A stretch of DNA of 64,000 bases from Isoetes taiwanensis (Eukaryota > Streptophyta > Lycopodiopsida > Isoetales > Isoetaceae), in assembly GCA_021234155.1 (NCBI GenBank), contig JAJEKV010000057.1, forward strand, positions 3,069,821 through 3,133,820, written 5' to 3'. This document shows, in pieces, positions 37,488 to 48,799 of the stretch. The translations under genes and the position numbers were made by a program. Position 1 is the stretch's first letter, and each line of letters starts with the position of its first letter. Below the pieces are notes generated by a model. It was given only the letters and a program-made list of their open reading frames with translations. It was not told where the DNA came from and made no database searches.

Positions 37488-38609
37488 ATGGCACGCACCA
37501 AGCAGACAGCAAGGAAGTTTGGTGAGAGACCCACACCCCCGATAGCGGCAGCAGCAGCAGCAGGACGCCACGGTAAGCAGATTCCGTCACACCTTCGGCC
37601 ACGGCAGGAGGACGAGGCGCCGTCGTCGTCAGACGACACCTTTCACCCTTCGGAGGAGGGCAGTCCTAGCAGTAGCAGTAGCTCTTCGTCGGCCCAGTCC
37701 CAGCAGACCGGCCAGACAGTTCATGTGGGTGACCTCTCCGGCCGAGAGGAAGAGCAGGACGACGATCAAGAGCAGCAGCACCAGACCCAGGCTCAGGAGC
37801 CAGGCTCCTCTCCACTGAAGAAGAAGGGCAAGAACAAGGTCGCAGAGTGGGCAGAGGAAACGACAACAAGGAAGAGGAAGGAGAGGGAGCAGAGGGAGAA
37901 GGAGCGGCGGACAAAGAGGAGAAATGACAGGCCTCGCGGGACCGTCGTAATTGAAGAATCTCCCCCGCACGAGGTGGAAGGAAGAGGCGAAGAGGAGGAG
38001 GAAGTCCAGGAGGAGGGAGACGAAGTCATTGGGGAATCCTCAGACCCCAACGCACGCCCACCCTACCCGAAGTGGCCCAAGCCACCGAAGGTAGTAAAGA
38101 AGCAGAAGGTGGGTGAGCGGCCATTCGCGCTCCGCGAGGAGCGCCAATTCAAACGCCGCATAAGGGCATACCAAGAGTACCTCCGTCGCTGGACGAGGTA
38201 CAATGACTGGTATTGCAAGCAGAACGTGGAGCGCTACGTCAAAGGCGGCCGGCCGAAGAAGAACCAGCCGAAGCCGCCACCTCCACGTCCGGAGAAGCCG
38301 AAGAAGGTCCACCATGGGCCTAACTCTCGGCACGCCCACGTCTTTCGGGAGATTAGGCACTTTCAACAGTGTACTAATCTCCTGATTAGGAAGGCGCCGT
38401 TTGAGCGCCTGATGCGGGAGGTGATGCAAGAATTCGTGACTGATTACAGGGTAACTTCCTTAACCACACGAGTCTTGCAAGTAGCTGCCGAAGCAGAGCT
38501 GACGCAGCTTTTCGAAGAAGGCAATCTATGTGCCATCCACGCCAAAAGGGTAACTGTCATGCCCAAAGATATCCATTTGGCGCGGAGAATTCGCAAGGAG
38601 TACCCTTGA
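37488..38609 (+). CDS. Retrotransposon-encoded histone H3-like protein with long internal linker
   Basis: An uninterrupted 373-codon ORF; a longer in-frame start exists at 37356, but ATG 37488 has good context and gives an exact H3 N terminus. Residues 1-10 are [10 protein letters not shown], so R2, K4, R8 and K9 positions are kept; S10 is not. Residues about 11-280 are a low-complexity linker: Ser runs, acidic Glu/Asp blocks, Lys/Arg clusters that could be nuclear signals ([19 protein letters not shown]) and Pro-Lys-rich stretches. Residues about 282-373 are an H3 histone fold: [20 protein letters not shown], then loop 1 of canonical length, and [16 protein letters not shown] near the end. 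H3 C110, H113, T118, K122 and D123 equivalents are present, which are the H3-H3 and dyad contacts. K56 is Gln and K79 is Val. Loop 1 lacks the CENH3 insertion, so it derives from a canonical H3 type. GC content is higher than its surroundings. Function is unknown. Confidence 0.9.
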   Translation: MARTKQTARKFGERPTPPIAAAAAAGRHGKQIPSHLRPRQEDEAPSSSDDTFHPSEEGSPSSSSSSSSAQSQQTGQTVHVGDLSGREEEQDDDQEQQHQTQAQEPGSSPLKKKGKNKVAEWAEETTTRKRKEREQREKERRTKRRNDRPRGTVVIEESPPHEVEGRGEEEEEVQEEGDEVIGESSDPNARPPYPKWPKPPKVVKKQKVGERPFALREERQFKRRIRAYQEYLRRWTRYNDWYCKQNVERYVKGGRPKKNQPKPPPPRPEKPKKVHHGPNSRHAHVFREIRHFQQCTNLLIRKAPFERLMREVMQEFVTDYRVTSLTTRVLQVAAEAELTQLFEEGNLCAIHAKRVTVMPKDIHLARRIRKEYP

Positions 38610-38817
38610 GGCTCCTAATTTTGTAATTATATTTTTAATGTAACTTTAACTGTTTTCTGTAAAAATACAGTCCCCTTGTCCTTGTAAAATTAATGACAAT
38701 TCGGTATGAAAATATAGTTAGATAAGTTAGATTGTACTAAAATTTTTTGTATTGATCTTGTAATAGTCTAGCTACCATAACCCTAGTCAACCAAATCACT
38801 TTTTTTGATCAAAATTG

Positions 38818-39087
38818 GCGAAACCGGAAGGGTCCGCACCAAAACCACTTCCGACCGCTTCGGAACGTGATTTCGCGCGAACCCTTTCGATTTGGCCTTC
38901 TGGATGTCAATTTTTCTCAGGAAAGTTGCAAGCTAGACTAGAGTTGATCAATTGGTCATGTTAGGATCTTCTAAACCTCAAAAATTTGTCAAAATAGCTC
39001 CAAAATTGCGAAACCGGAAGGGTCCGCGCCAAAACCACTTCCGACCGCTTCGGAACGCGATTTCGCGCGAACCCTTCCGATTTGGCC
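38818..39087. repeat. Duplicated 80-bp hairpin unit between the H3-like gene and the next ORF
   Basis: 80-bp units at 38818-38897 and 39008-39087 differ at about three positions. Each has outer arms CGGAAGGGT / ACCCTTCCG (one mismatch in unit 1) and an inner hairpin TTCCGA-CCGCT-TCGGAA, and is rich in TTCGCGCGAA-like CpG sequence. They could act as an RNA structure (packaging, translation, 3' processing) or as a protein-binding site; which one is not known. Confidence 0.8.
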
Positions 39088-39260
39088 CTTTTTGGCCTAA
39101 TTTGACCAAATTTGACTCAACAACCTGCGATGTAGTGTTTCTTGCTTTGCTTTGCTTAGATTTGCACTTCATGGTAGCTCATTTGGACACCCATAGCCCT
39201 CGAACAAAAGTTTTTCCTACCAAGAACCCCTGTGCACGGAACCCAAGGCAGACCTTAGCC

Positions 39261-39267
39261 TATAAAA
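39261..39267 (+). promoter_or_regulatory. Internal TATA box
   Basis: CCTATAAAAGGGAG is a textbook TATA box. The first ATG downstream (39379, 118 nt away) opens the next ORF. A start near 39290 would make a separate mRNA independent of the LTR promoter. Inferred. Confidence 0.5.
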
Positions 39268-39378
39268 GGGAGCTCCATTTGTCATCTTCCCTTCACCAGA
39301 ACTGCTCTTAGCATCCTAGGCGATTTTCCAGTTTCCTATTGATCTTTGCAAGCCATTTTCTACATCCATCCCTGCTTG

Positions 39379-40893
39379 ATGGCGCCCTCTAACTTCGTCA
39401 GATGGTACGATGCTGCCAATCATATCCGTGAATTTCTTGCTGAACAAGCCTTCCATGTCTTTGACCACCTCTTTGACCTCCATGCAACACTCAGTAGAAC
39501 TCCCTATTACACTGATATCATGTGCCAATATGACCAGCAGGTCCTACCCTGGGAAGTTAGCTTGCTGCCTAGGGGAGGGAAATGGGTATCCCTAGACTCG
39601 CTCCAAACCTTAGGAGGAGGATCCAAAAGCAAGCTGTGGGATAGGACTAGACCCATGCCTGACTACATGACCTGCAAGCATAATAGGCATAGATACCTCT
39701 CAGCCCCTGCAGCCCTAGCTTTGTTCATGCAGTATAAGTCAGTCAACAAGGCAGGAGAGCCCTCAATTCAACCTTTAGATTTAGTATCTCTCGACACTCG
39801 AAGGGAGCAGATCAACATCCACGAGATCCAGTCTTCAGAGTACGAGTACTATGGCCCCACCTCGGGAACACCGACACTGCAGATTGAGCAAGACTACGAG
39901 CAGCAAGGGGAGGAGAACCCAGATTAGAAGAGGAGAGAGGCAAGAAGGATGGAGAGGTGAATAGCTAGGCAAGAAGGCACATTAAGGCGAGATTTTGAAC
40001 CGCCAATCGGCATCACGGCCCTGTCACCAATAATCATCGACGGCGAGGAGTACATCTTGGCCAACGACATCCTCAACCTTCTCTATTGCCAAGAAGAAGG
40101 CCTCAGGATTGATGAGCTCTTAGGCTTAATTGCAAAAGAGCAGGGCAGCGACTTCATCGACTACTCCTACCAGGAAATTCCAAGGGAGCTAGCGGAGTGA
40201 CACTCCTACGCCGGGGAGCCAATGTCGGATATAGAGGCCTATCAGCAGATAAGGGAGATCTATCGGCATCAGGAACCCATCATTCCCGAGGAGGAGTTCC
40301 AGCAGATACAAAGCAGATTGTACAAGCCAGGAAGAGGTCCAAGCTCTAGCCGACCAGTCCGTTCCAGGAGTTCGCGTGAGGCACACGCCAACATCAACTT
40401 GGAGAACGCAACCACAATGTGGAGGGACCATGAAGACCTCCTAGCTCTAGAAACCTATGGGGAAGCAGCTGGTAGAAAAGGCACAGGTTCCAACATCACA
40501 GGGAAGGGCAAGGCGCTTCGATACTATCTTCCAGACCTTAGTCAAGGGCAGATGATAGTATTTCACAAGGAGTTTAGCCCAAGAGGAGAAGAGTCTGTCG
40601 CGCTCCTCGTAGCCCTCTCTGGCTTTGGGCAGCACGCCAAACTAAACTACAGATTGGATCATGTTATCCTCTTCAAGAGATCCGTAGTTCTTCATTGTCT
40701 CGACTTTGCCAGAGGACACCTCAGGGATGCAACGTTGTCAGTAGTGGCGGTGACGGCACCCGAACTCCCAGCGCCTCAGATGGCCAGAGCACTTGAAGGG
40801 GGATCGGCCGGAAAGATCTTGCAGAACGTCGGCAAAGGCCTACGACTCAAGAACGTCAAGGACTTCTTCAAGTCCATGAGGGGGCATCGATGA
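39379..40893 (+). pseudogene. Unknown second retroelement ORF (505 codons, three stops)
   Basis: One frame runs from ATG 39379 to 40893, broken only by in-frame stops at 39925, 39958 and 40198, so the ancestral product was about 500 aa. The N-terminal part has FVRWYDAANHIREFLAEQAF; the middle is acidic; the C-terminal 130 residues look folded (KGKALRYYLPDLSQGQMIVF, then VILFKRSVVLHCLDFARGHL) and end in a basic amphipathic tail. No zinc knuckle, protease, RT or membrane span is visible, and I recognise no family. It could be an extra structural or accessory protein of this element lineage. A decoupled host gene is less likely because it lies between the PBS and gag and has its own TATA box. 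Confidence 0.6.
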
Positions 40894-41215
40894 TGGAAAA
40901 TTTGCTTTGTTGTCATTTAAATTGTATTCAATATTTCCCTTCAAATATTATCATGTAACTCATGAGATGTATTTCTAAATATTAATGACTTATTATGTTC
41001 TTGACTTATAAGTGGAATTTGCACATGATTTCTTTTGTACCTAACAATAATTCAATTGTAAATAGGTATGATTGATGTGTAACCTAAATAACAAGCATTG
41101 ACGATCAATCCTTGCAGCCAGGAACACCGGCTCAGGTTCCCAAGGCTAGGGCCGACATCACCAATGGGTACCTAGAAACTTATTTGGACGTGAACAAGAG
41201 GACAACAATGAGGAA
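40894..41215. other. Spacer before gag
   Basis: AT-rich spacer that could end the preceding transcript. It finishes with an acceptor-like CAATCCTTGCAG at about 41119, so gag might be expressed from a spliced mRNA. Inferred. Confidence 0.3.
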
Positions 41216-42618
41216 ATGACGGTGGAATCAATCAACGCAAGGCTCACCCAGATGATGAACCAAATGCACCAACTGATTCACTGGGCCACCCCATTGATGA
41301 ATGCCCAAGAATATGCACCTGCACCACCACCTCCTCCACCACTACCTCAGCAAGGCATTGAGGAAGGTCCACAACCAGAAGGGCAAGACAACCAGGGAAA
41401 TGTCAGAGACAGGAAGAGAAAAAGGAGAACCCGAAGGACCCCAACACCATCCAGCTCCAGTGCATCAGACACTTCTGACAGCCAGGACAGTTCTAGCTCA
41501 GACAGCGAGTCCGTTAGATCACAGGTAAGGGCCAGGGCAAAGAAGACAGATGACTATCAGAAGAAAGTGGACATCGCTATGAGCAATGTATGGAAGACTA
41601 GGAAGTTGGGATAGTTCTCAGGGAAAGACAGGTCAGGTATGGAGGCAGAAGCTTGGCTTGACGAGATGGAAGAGTTTGGAAATTCTTATGGCATGAAGGA
41701 CAAATATATAGGGAAAGTTGCTACAGCCAACTTAATAGGAGCAGCTAGAATTTGGTGGAAAGGGTACGCGAAGTCCAATAAGCTGAAAAGGAACAGTTGC
41801 AGATTCAAGACCTTCAGCAAGGCTTTTCGCAAACATTATGTGCCAAGATCACATACTAGCAGGCAGATCCAACAATTCTACAGATTGAACCAGGGTACCT
41901 TGTCAGTAGCAAAGTACACAGAGGAATTCATGCGGCTCAGGCTCCATGTTCCCGGAGTTTCTGAAAGGCAAGTGGTTGAAACCTACATTGAGGGATTGAA
42001 CAGCAACATCAAAAGGCTAGTTCGAGCAATCAACCCAAAGTCAGTGGCAGAAGCCGAGGATAAAGCCATAAGCTTGGAAGAAGCTCCAGCAACTCCAGGT
42101 GAGAAACAGTCGGCCTTCAAGGGTAAATCAACAGGGCAATATCAAGGGCAGTGCCAGAGTAAGCAGTCAGCACCTACGCCATCAGGAGGCCAGCAGCAAG
42201 GAAAAGTTCAGGGTAAGGCCTTTGGGGACTGTAAGCCGCAGAATGCATCAGGGGGCAGTGCGCTAAAGCGTCTTTTAGACAGTCTGCCGAAAGAGAAGAG
42301 ACAGGAGTGTATCGAGAAGAAGCTATGTTTTAGGTGCTTCCAGCCAGGGCACCGAACACATGATTGTCCATTTGTCATGCAGGCAGCTTTGGCAGAGCTT
42401 GGGGATTGGGATTCACCAACAGAGGCAGACGAAGATGACAACCAGCAGGACGGCCAAGACTTCATAGAGGGTGAGTGCCACATATGTGCAAACATTGAGT
42501 CAGGTGATATTGAAAATCAGTCCACAGTCATTGCGGCTGAGGGAATCATAGATAGCAGTCCATATCTAGTGTTGATAGATACAGGTAGCTCTCACAATTG
42601 CCCTAATGAAGAATAAAG
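41216..42618 (+). pseudogene. gag: gag (capsid-nucleocapsid) and start of protease, broken
   Basis: Frame 41216-42618 carries a Pro-rich then Arg/Ser-rich N terminus, a stop (TAG 41612) in the KLG-FSGK junction, then a typical Ty3 retrotransposon gag core: EAWLDEMEEF, WWKGYAKSN, the FRKHYVPRS and LNQGTLSVAKYTEEFMRL blocks. A CCHC zinc knuckle (CFRCFQPGHRTHDC) is at 42326-42367. The protease active site LIDTGSS is at about 42577, after which a frameshift near 42598 ends the frame. gag packages the genomic RNA; this copy cannot give a full product without readthrough or repair. Confidence 0.88.
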
Positions 42619-44410
42619 TCTTGAAGTCTAAGCCAAGGCCAGTTAGCATGGCAAACAGTGCCATTCGGCACACTAAGGGGAGGAGGATCACATTCGACAT
42701 AGACCTTACTGGAAGTAAGTAGCCGATGGGGGCAGAGGTCATGGATATTGGAAGGTATGACCTTATAGTAGGAATGGAGTTCCTAAAGCCAGCGAAAGCC
42801 ATGATCGACTGCGACCATAATGAGATCTCCATGACAGCACCGGACGGCACCAAATTCATAGTGAAAGGTAAGAAGGTAGCTTCTCCCATGCAGTGTATTT
42901 ATTTGAAGCAGCTAAGGAAAAGTATAGAAAGAAATAAGGTGGATTATATCCTGAGGTTAGAAGCAATTGAACCAGCTAAAGAGAAGGGAAGTGACCAAAG
43001 TGGGAATCAGTTGCCCAAGCCAGTAGCAAGGCTCATTAGAGAGTTCAAGGATGTATTCCCAGATGAAATCCGGCAGCTACCACCTTATAGGGGTGTGGAG
43101 TGTGAGATCACACTAGCTCCAGATGCTAAGCCTACCAGCAAGGCACCTTACACCCCGGAGTTGATTGAACTCAAGAAGCAGCTGCAGGAATTGCTTGATC
43201 TTGGATTTATTAGGGCAAGTGTGTCTCCTTTTGGAACGCCCATACTCTTCATGAAGAAGAAGGACGTGAGTTTAAGAATGTGCATAGACTATCGCCAGCT
43301 CAACAAGCAGACGATAAAGAATAAGTATGCTTTGCCAAGGTAGATGATTTGATGGACCAGCTCCAAGGAGCAAAAGTATTCTCTAAGATTGACTTAAGGT
43401 CAGGCTACCATCAAATAAGGATAAAGGAAGAAGATATCCATAAGACCGTCTTCAGAACGCGGTACGGGCACTTTGAGTTTACGGTAATGCCCTTTGGCTT
43501 ATCGAATGCCCCGGCAACTTTCATGCGTCTCATGAACGACATCTTCAGGGAGTTCTTAGATGAGTTTGTTATTGTCTTCTTCGACGACATTCTAATCTAC
43601 AGCAAGTCCATTGAAGATCATTGTCAGCATTTGAGAAGAGTGTTGGAAAAGTTGAGATGGCATCGGTTGTATGGGAAGCTCTCCAAATGCCACTTTGCTA
43701 CCGAAAGAGTGGAGTACTTGGGCCATGTGATATCAGCAGGGATCTCCACCGACCCCGCAAAGATTGAAGCAGTAGTTGATTGGCCAGCTCCAAAGAATGT
43801 GGCGGAAGTGAGAAGCTTTCTAGGTCTGGCAGGATATTATAGGAAGTTCGTGAAGGACTTCGCTAAGTGGGCGTCCCCTTTGACGGACCTCACTAAGAGT
43901 GTTAAGGTGAAAGATTGGAGAACACATTGGCTAGAATATGTCCAAGCTTCATTTGAAAAGCTTAAGGAAGCCTTAACAACAGCACCAGTGCTAGTCCTGC
44001 CGGATCCAAATAAAGACAAGATAGTAGCAACAGATGCAAGTAAGATAGCAACAGGTGGAGTCCTTATGCAAGAAGGAAGAGTAGTAGCCTATGATTCGAA
44101 GAAGTTGAACGACACCGAGCAGCGTTATCCAACCCATGATCAGGAACTTCTAGCTATTGTGAGAGCTCTTCATATTTGGAGGCATTATTTGCTTGGAAGG
44201 AAATTTCAGTTAGATACTGATCACCAGAGCCTCCAATACATCTTTACCCAACCACTCCTCAATCTAAGGCAAAGGAGGTGGATGGAATTCCCTGAAGAGT
44301 ATGATTTCGAGATTGCTTATAAGCCGGGTAAGTTGAATGTGGTTGCTGATGCTCTCTCTAGAAGACCCCTTGAGACGAGAACACATTGTAATGCTATATC
44401 AACTCTTTAG
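42599..44410 (+). pseudogene. pol: pol: protease end, reverse transcriptase and RNase H, broken
   Basis: The protease continues in a second frame to a TAG at 42720. From 42726 RT reads on ([18 protein letters not shown], then [14 protein letters not shown]) to a one-base deletion near 43341, then frame 43349-44410. The RT core has [23 protein letters not shown] and the catalytic FFDDIL (FDD at 43580-43588). RNase H follows: [27 protein letters not shown] and the ADALSRRP end. Motif order and wording are Ty3/Gypsy type. It copies the element RNA into DNA, but this copy has two frameshifts and a stop. Confidence 0.9.
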
Positions 44411-45022
44411 AGTGCAAGAAAATTGAGGAGACATTACCATCTGATGGTGATTTCAAGGAGATATAAGCACGAATTCATTAATTAGAGAAATTTGGAATTC
44501 TCGTTTAGCATGAAATAGGTTAGCGGGTTGCCATATAGTGCAAAAACTACTACCAATTGAGTAAAAGTTGGCGTTTTTTTGCACAAATTCTGCAAATGCT
44601 TCAGTCTTATTCGGAAATATAGTTTTTACTGCTAATGCAAAGGTTCACCGCGAGTATAACGTAGTAGGAGGGAGTGTGAAAACTTCTGCGAAGAAGCGAA
44701 CGCCATGTTTTTCACTGAAAGGAGACGAAAGAATGTGCCTTTTATTAAAACCATATGAGAGCATTGTGTTAAAAGAAGGTACCGAGGAGTTACCACAATC
44801 ACACAAAATTCAGTATTTAAAGCCATGTAATTGCTACAGAGGATCGCGGTCGCGATTATTTTTAGCATTTAACATATGGTAAAAGATATGGGTAAAGACA
44901 AAACCAAAGTTTTCGAAACAAAAGTTTTCATTGAAGGAAGTAATATACAACATAATTACTGATTGAAGGAGATAATTATTCTGATTGTGTTTCAGATACT
45001 TGATCGTGGTATCACACCCATT

Positions 45023-48000
45023 TCATTGGCCATCACGATGGACATGCTCTCTACCCAATTCCATAGCTTGTGTTGTGTCCATCTCCTCGAATAACTGTGA
45101 CCTCACGGAATCAACACCCATGGCGTTTATGATCTTGGCTACCGCAGATGTGAATCGGGGCTCCCATTCTTCATCGTCTCCTTTGACCGCCTCCCGCCTA
45201 TAAGTTCGTTTTTGGTAGCTCCTTGCAGTAGCATTCTGAGGTGGATGATAGAGCTTCTGCTTCTTGCTGTGTACCTGATGCTCCTGTGACCCAAGAACCT
45301 CATCTTGGTCAATGACCATGTGCTGTTGGTCTGCTTCCATGTGCTTTGGGTCTGTTTCCATGTGTTCTATGCAATGTATTCAAACTTATGTTCGCCTGTC
45401 AAGAAAGGCATGTACCCATCAAGCTTCTCATTAAGTGCATGCAATTTTTGGAAAGTGGGCTCCAGGGCTTCTATACCTTTTTCCGTCTCTTCAAGCAAGC
45501 GCTTTGTTTCTTGCATTCTCTTCTTCATTAGGACTTAGCATCGAGGTTTTTCCAAAATGGAACCCAACTTTGATAGATCTGTGTTTTGGGTGATACCGAT
45601 GTCGGGTTGAGCTGGATCGGGGTCAACATTCTCTCGCTTTTCGCTCGTCCTCAAACCCATCTAAGCACTTGGATTGGCCATCTTATCAAAGCGTTTCAAA
45701 GAACGCCCTCGAAACGCGACACACTTTACCCGAACTTTGAAAGCCACGCTCTTTTTGCCTTGCATAAGAGCAACACGGAAGTCGCCCCCAAAAAAAAGAA
45801 ATCCGAACACAACCATCGGTTGGCACCCCACCGCTCAAAGAATATGGTAGGCATAGGAGGTTTTCAGCGGCATTTCAATACAAGATCTCCTTCCATTGCC
45901 GCCCATTTGAATCTTGGTTTTGCACGTAAAGAGTCGATATTTCTTTTTATCTTCTCGTCGGCATCCTCATTACCTGCTAGCGGCATTGGAGGCAATGGTG
46001 TTGACTTAGGAGCCTTGCCGCAGGGATATAGGTGAAGCTCCAACTCACGGTTTGCACAGTGCTACCTAACATCATCACCCCTGTTAATGCACATATGACT
46101 AATAAAGTAATCGATGTTCTTTCACCCTTCTTTTGCTCTCCCATCCCATTTCTTCATAGGAACCTAAAGATAGGTAGCCACCGCCTGAATTTGCTTCCTC
46201 GAAACAAGCAATTGGGCAAATTCACCGAGCGCATGATAATGACCAAGTGATAAACTTTGGCATCCGGCCATGGTAGCTATCCTTGTAAATAGATCTGTGT
46301 ATTTCTTTGCAATCCCATACCTTGTTTATCCCTCGGATGTCAATAAATATCGATTAATCGCATTCTCCGACACTTGGGAGGAAGTAGGGATGCCATCCTT
46401 TGTCACTTTGCTATGACAATATTTTTCTTTTCCTTTCTTTTTCTAGCCTCTTCCGCTTTAGAATATTCCCGATTGGCTCCAAAAGGCTACGGGTGTAGGT
46501 TACCTAGTGTATGATCCTTGTTATAGTTAGCCTTCACGCACTGTATTTTCGATTCCGATATATCCAAATTCTCTGCTCGATTGAAATCAGGAAAAGCCCA
46601 AGCAATTCCTCCCGACTATCGAAATCCTTTTGCAAAGAATTTGAGGCATAAGACAAAATTTCAACCTCATAAAAGTGAGGGTTCTGATGTCAATTGCCCG
46701 TTATGCGCAATCAAATCTCCGCTATAACCTTTGCACCTTTAAATAGGTCTTGCCTTCTATAATCTCATCGAAAAACCGTGACAACTCGCATTCGACATAC
46801 CTCGTAGTAACCGGAGCCAGTGTCTTGTTAAAGAAGTCTTTGGATGGCTTGTCCGGAAACTCACCATGATCGCCACCGAAGTTACGACTCACCCACGCAC
46901 TCCAACTTCCATTAACTTCTTGAAAACCTTCTCATCCATAAAAATGAATTGCTTTTCATCCTTAAGCTCCCGTGACTTTCAAGGTGGTCGTTGCAATTTC
47001 ATGGAAATCCTGCGGAAGCAATTTCAAGGTCATCAAGATCGCGACATGAACTTGGCGAAGTAGAAAACAAATAAATACCTTCCAAGCTGAAGTTTTAGCT
47101 GTCCCTATAGGTCCTTGTGGAGGGCAACCATAAGCCTTGTGCTGATGACGAAGTTGTTGCAGTTTTTCAATCAGTGGCTCTCACAGACACGGTGTTTGCA
47201 ATTACCGTTGCATTGAATACTCAACTCTATATATTCCTTATGCATAATATGTTCAAAGACCCCTCGATCTTCTTCTAGCATATACTTTGGCAAATTCTCG
47301 TTCTTTGCTTTCGAACTTCACCGACGATCGAACAAAGGAGTTGTGCAAAGCACAAATACTGTGGTTGCCGAAAATAATATAAAATTTCTTGCCCTTCAAA
47401 TCTTCCGATTGCTCCATGTCACCCTCCTCCTCGAAAGATAGACAACCCGTCGTCAAATCTACATAACGAGTGTCCAAAAGATAAAGAATTAGTTACCTGG
47501 TAATAGGGTCAAACGGAACGACGTCAGCAGGGGTGAGGACCTCTGTCGGGTATGTCTTGAAGCTTTTAACCAGAGTTTGAACATGGTCATTTGACCGCAT
47601 TCTGTGTGTCAAGTTTGCTGGTGCAGGTTCACAATCAAAAATAGAAATCTTTGTAAACCAATTAACCCCTAAGGGGTAGAACCTTTGAACTGCTCAAGCT
47701 TCGAGTGGTTTGCTCTCGCCATCTTGCGTTCCTCTTCGGATTGAACTTCAACTCGACCGAATGGCAAAATTGGGGCCATGTCAATGCTAGTTTAGAGGAG
47801 GCATTCAGAATCGAGGGGGTTTGAGAACCTATTTGGGCTCATGGCTATCCTCACGAGGTGTCAGATTCTTAAGGCTAATTTTGAAAGGAGGGAATTTTTT
47901 TGGAATAAATCCACCAGATGTATTGCTATCTGGGGCCTTCATAGCAATAGGAAGAGTAGGGTTAACAATACCGGAGGGGTTTATCGTGGATTGTGGTTCT

Positions 48001-48447
48001 TGAGCAATTTCTTTTGGTGCTGAGGTCTCTCCCAAAGTAGCAATAGGCTTCACACTCTTTTTCTTGGCCACGGCTCTTAGCCAATTGGTGTCCATCACGG
48101 AGGGCATCTTCTCGTCCCGAACCGCTTTCAAGGCACAAATGGAGGCTTCTTTGTCCAGAGACAAACCATTTCTGCATGTCGAGAACCCGAGCAATATGTC
48201 TCTGTTTCCCTTTATACCTGACAAAGAGAGAGATTCATAGGATGGCAACAACCAGCCATACCCCTTAGCTGACGTCGGGACGTTTTTCCCTGTGGCTGGC
48301 TTGTTCATTTTGGGCTGTCATCAAAGACGGGTCATAATTGCGCCATTTCAAAATGTACTCCGTGAACCGCAATGCTTGTGGGTCCTCAATGCCGCATATG
48401 ATGGCATCTTGCACATTGTTCTTCGTGCCTTCCCACATTGCCACCAC
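45023..48447 (-). pseudogene. Minus-strand partner gene remnant of the nested transposon
   Basis: Reading down from 48447, protein-like segments appear in changing frames: ALRFTEYILKWRNYDPSLM, GYGWLLPSYESLSLSGIKGN, then LKGKKFYIIFGNHSICALHN (near 47390), FPDKPSKDFFNKTLAPVTTR (near 46850), ENTVREG-like sequence, PRFKWAAMEGDLVLKC (near 45900), and a charged 112-codon C-terminal frame at 45361-45023. The FYIIFGNHSICAL segment recalls the ParB-like xGxHR/NHS motif, which is a weak suggestion only. Frame changes are many, from decay or base-calling error. It points away from the transposase at 50.5-53.5 kb, as in a two-gene transposon. Function unknown. Confidence 0.45.
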
Positions 48448-48799
48448 TATGCCAACTTGTTCAACGCCCTCGCCTTTTTTCCAAATCAGCGGAAACAGTA
48501 ATGTGTCCTTTTGCGATCACCCTTAATGTGCGAGATAGCCCGGGTAATCTCGATACACCATTTCCTTTCATTGGAAGGGGTTATAATCTGGACCGCTCGA
48601 CATCCGGTCCTCTAAGAGAGCAAGTCAAAACAAAAGCTCAGAGAGTGCCCGGTAGGTCGTGCATAATGTGGTGCAATAAAGAGGTTTAAACCATCAGAGA
48701 AACGCGACCGCGATCCCCGCCAAGCGCCTAAAATAGAACTTCACACAACATGGCCACGCGACTTTGTGTAGCACTTAAGCACGGCAAGAAAACATCGCT

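Noticed and set aside
37629..38429. Long minus-strand frames opposite the H3-like gene
   Set aside because: Shadow frames of a GC-rich, low-complexity plus-strand gene.
37488..38609. The H3-like ORF as a centromeric H3 (CENH3)
   Set aside because: Loop 1 has canonical H3 length, and the K4/K9 tail start and the [15 protein letters not shown] block are those of ordinary H3; CENH3 proteins have a longer loop 1 and an unrelated tail.
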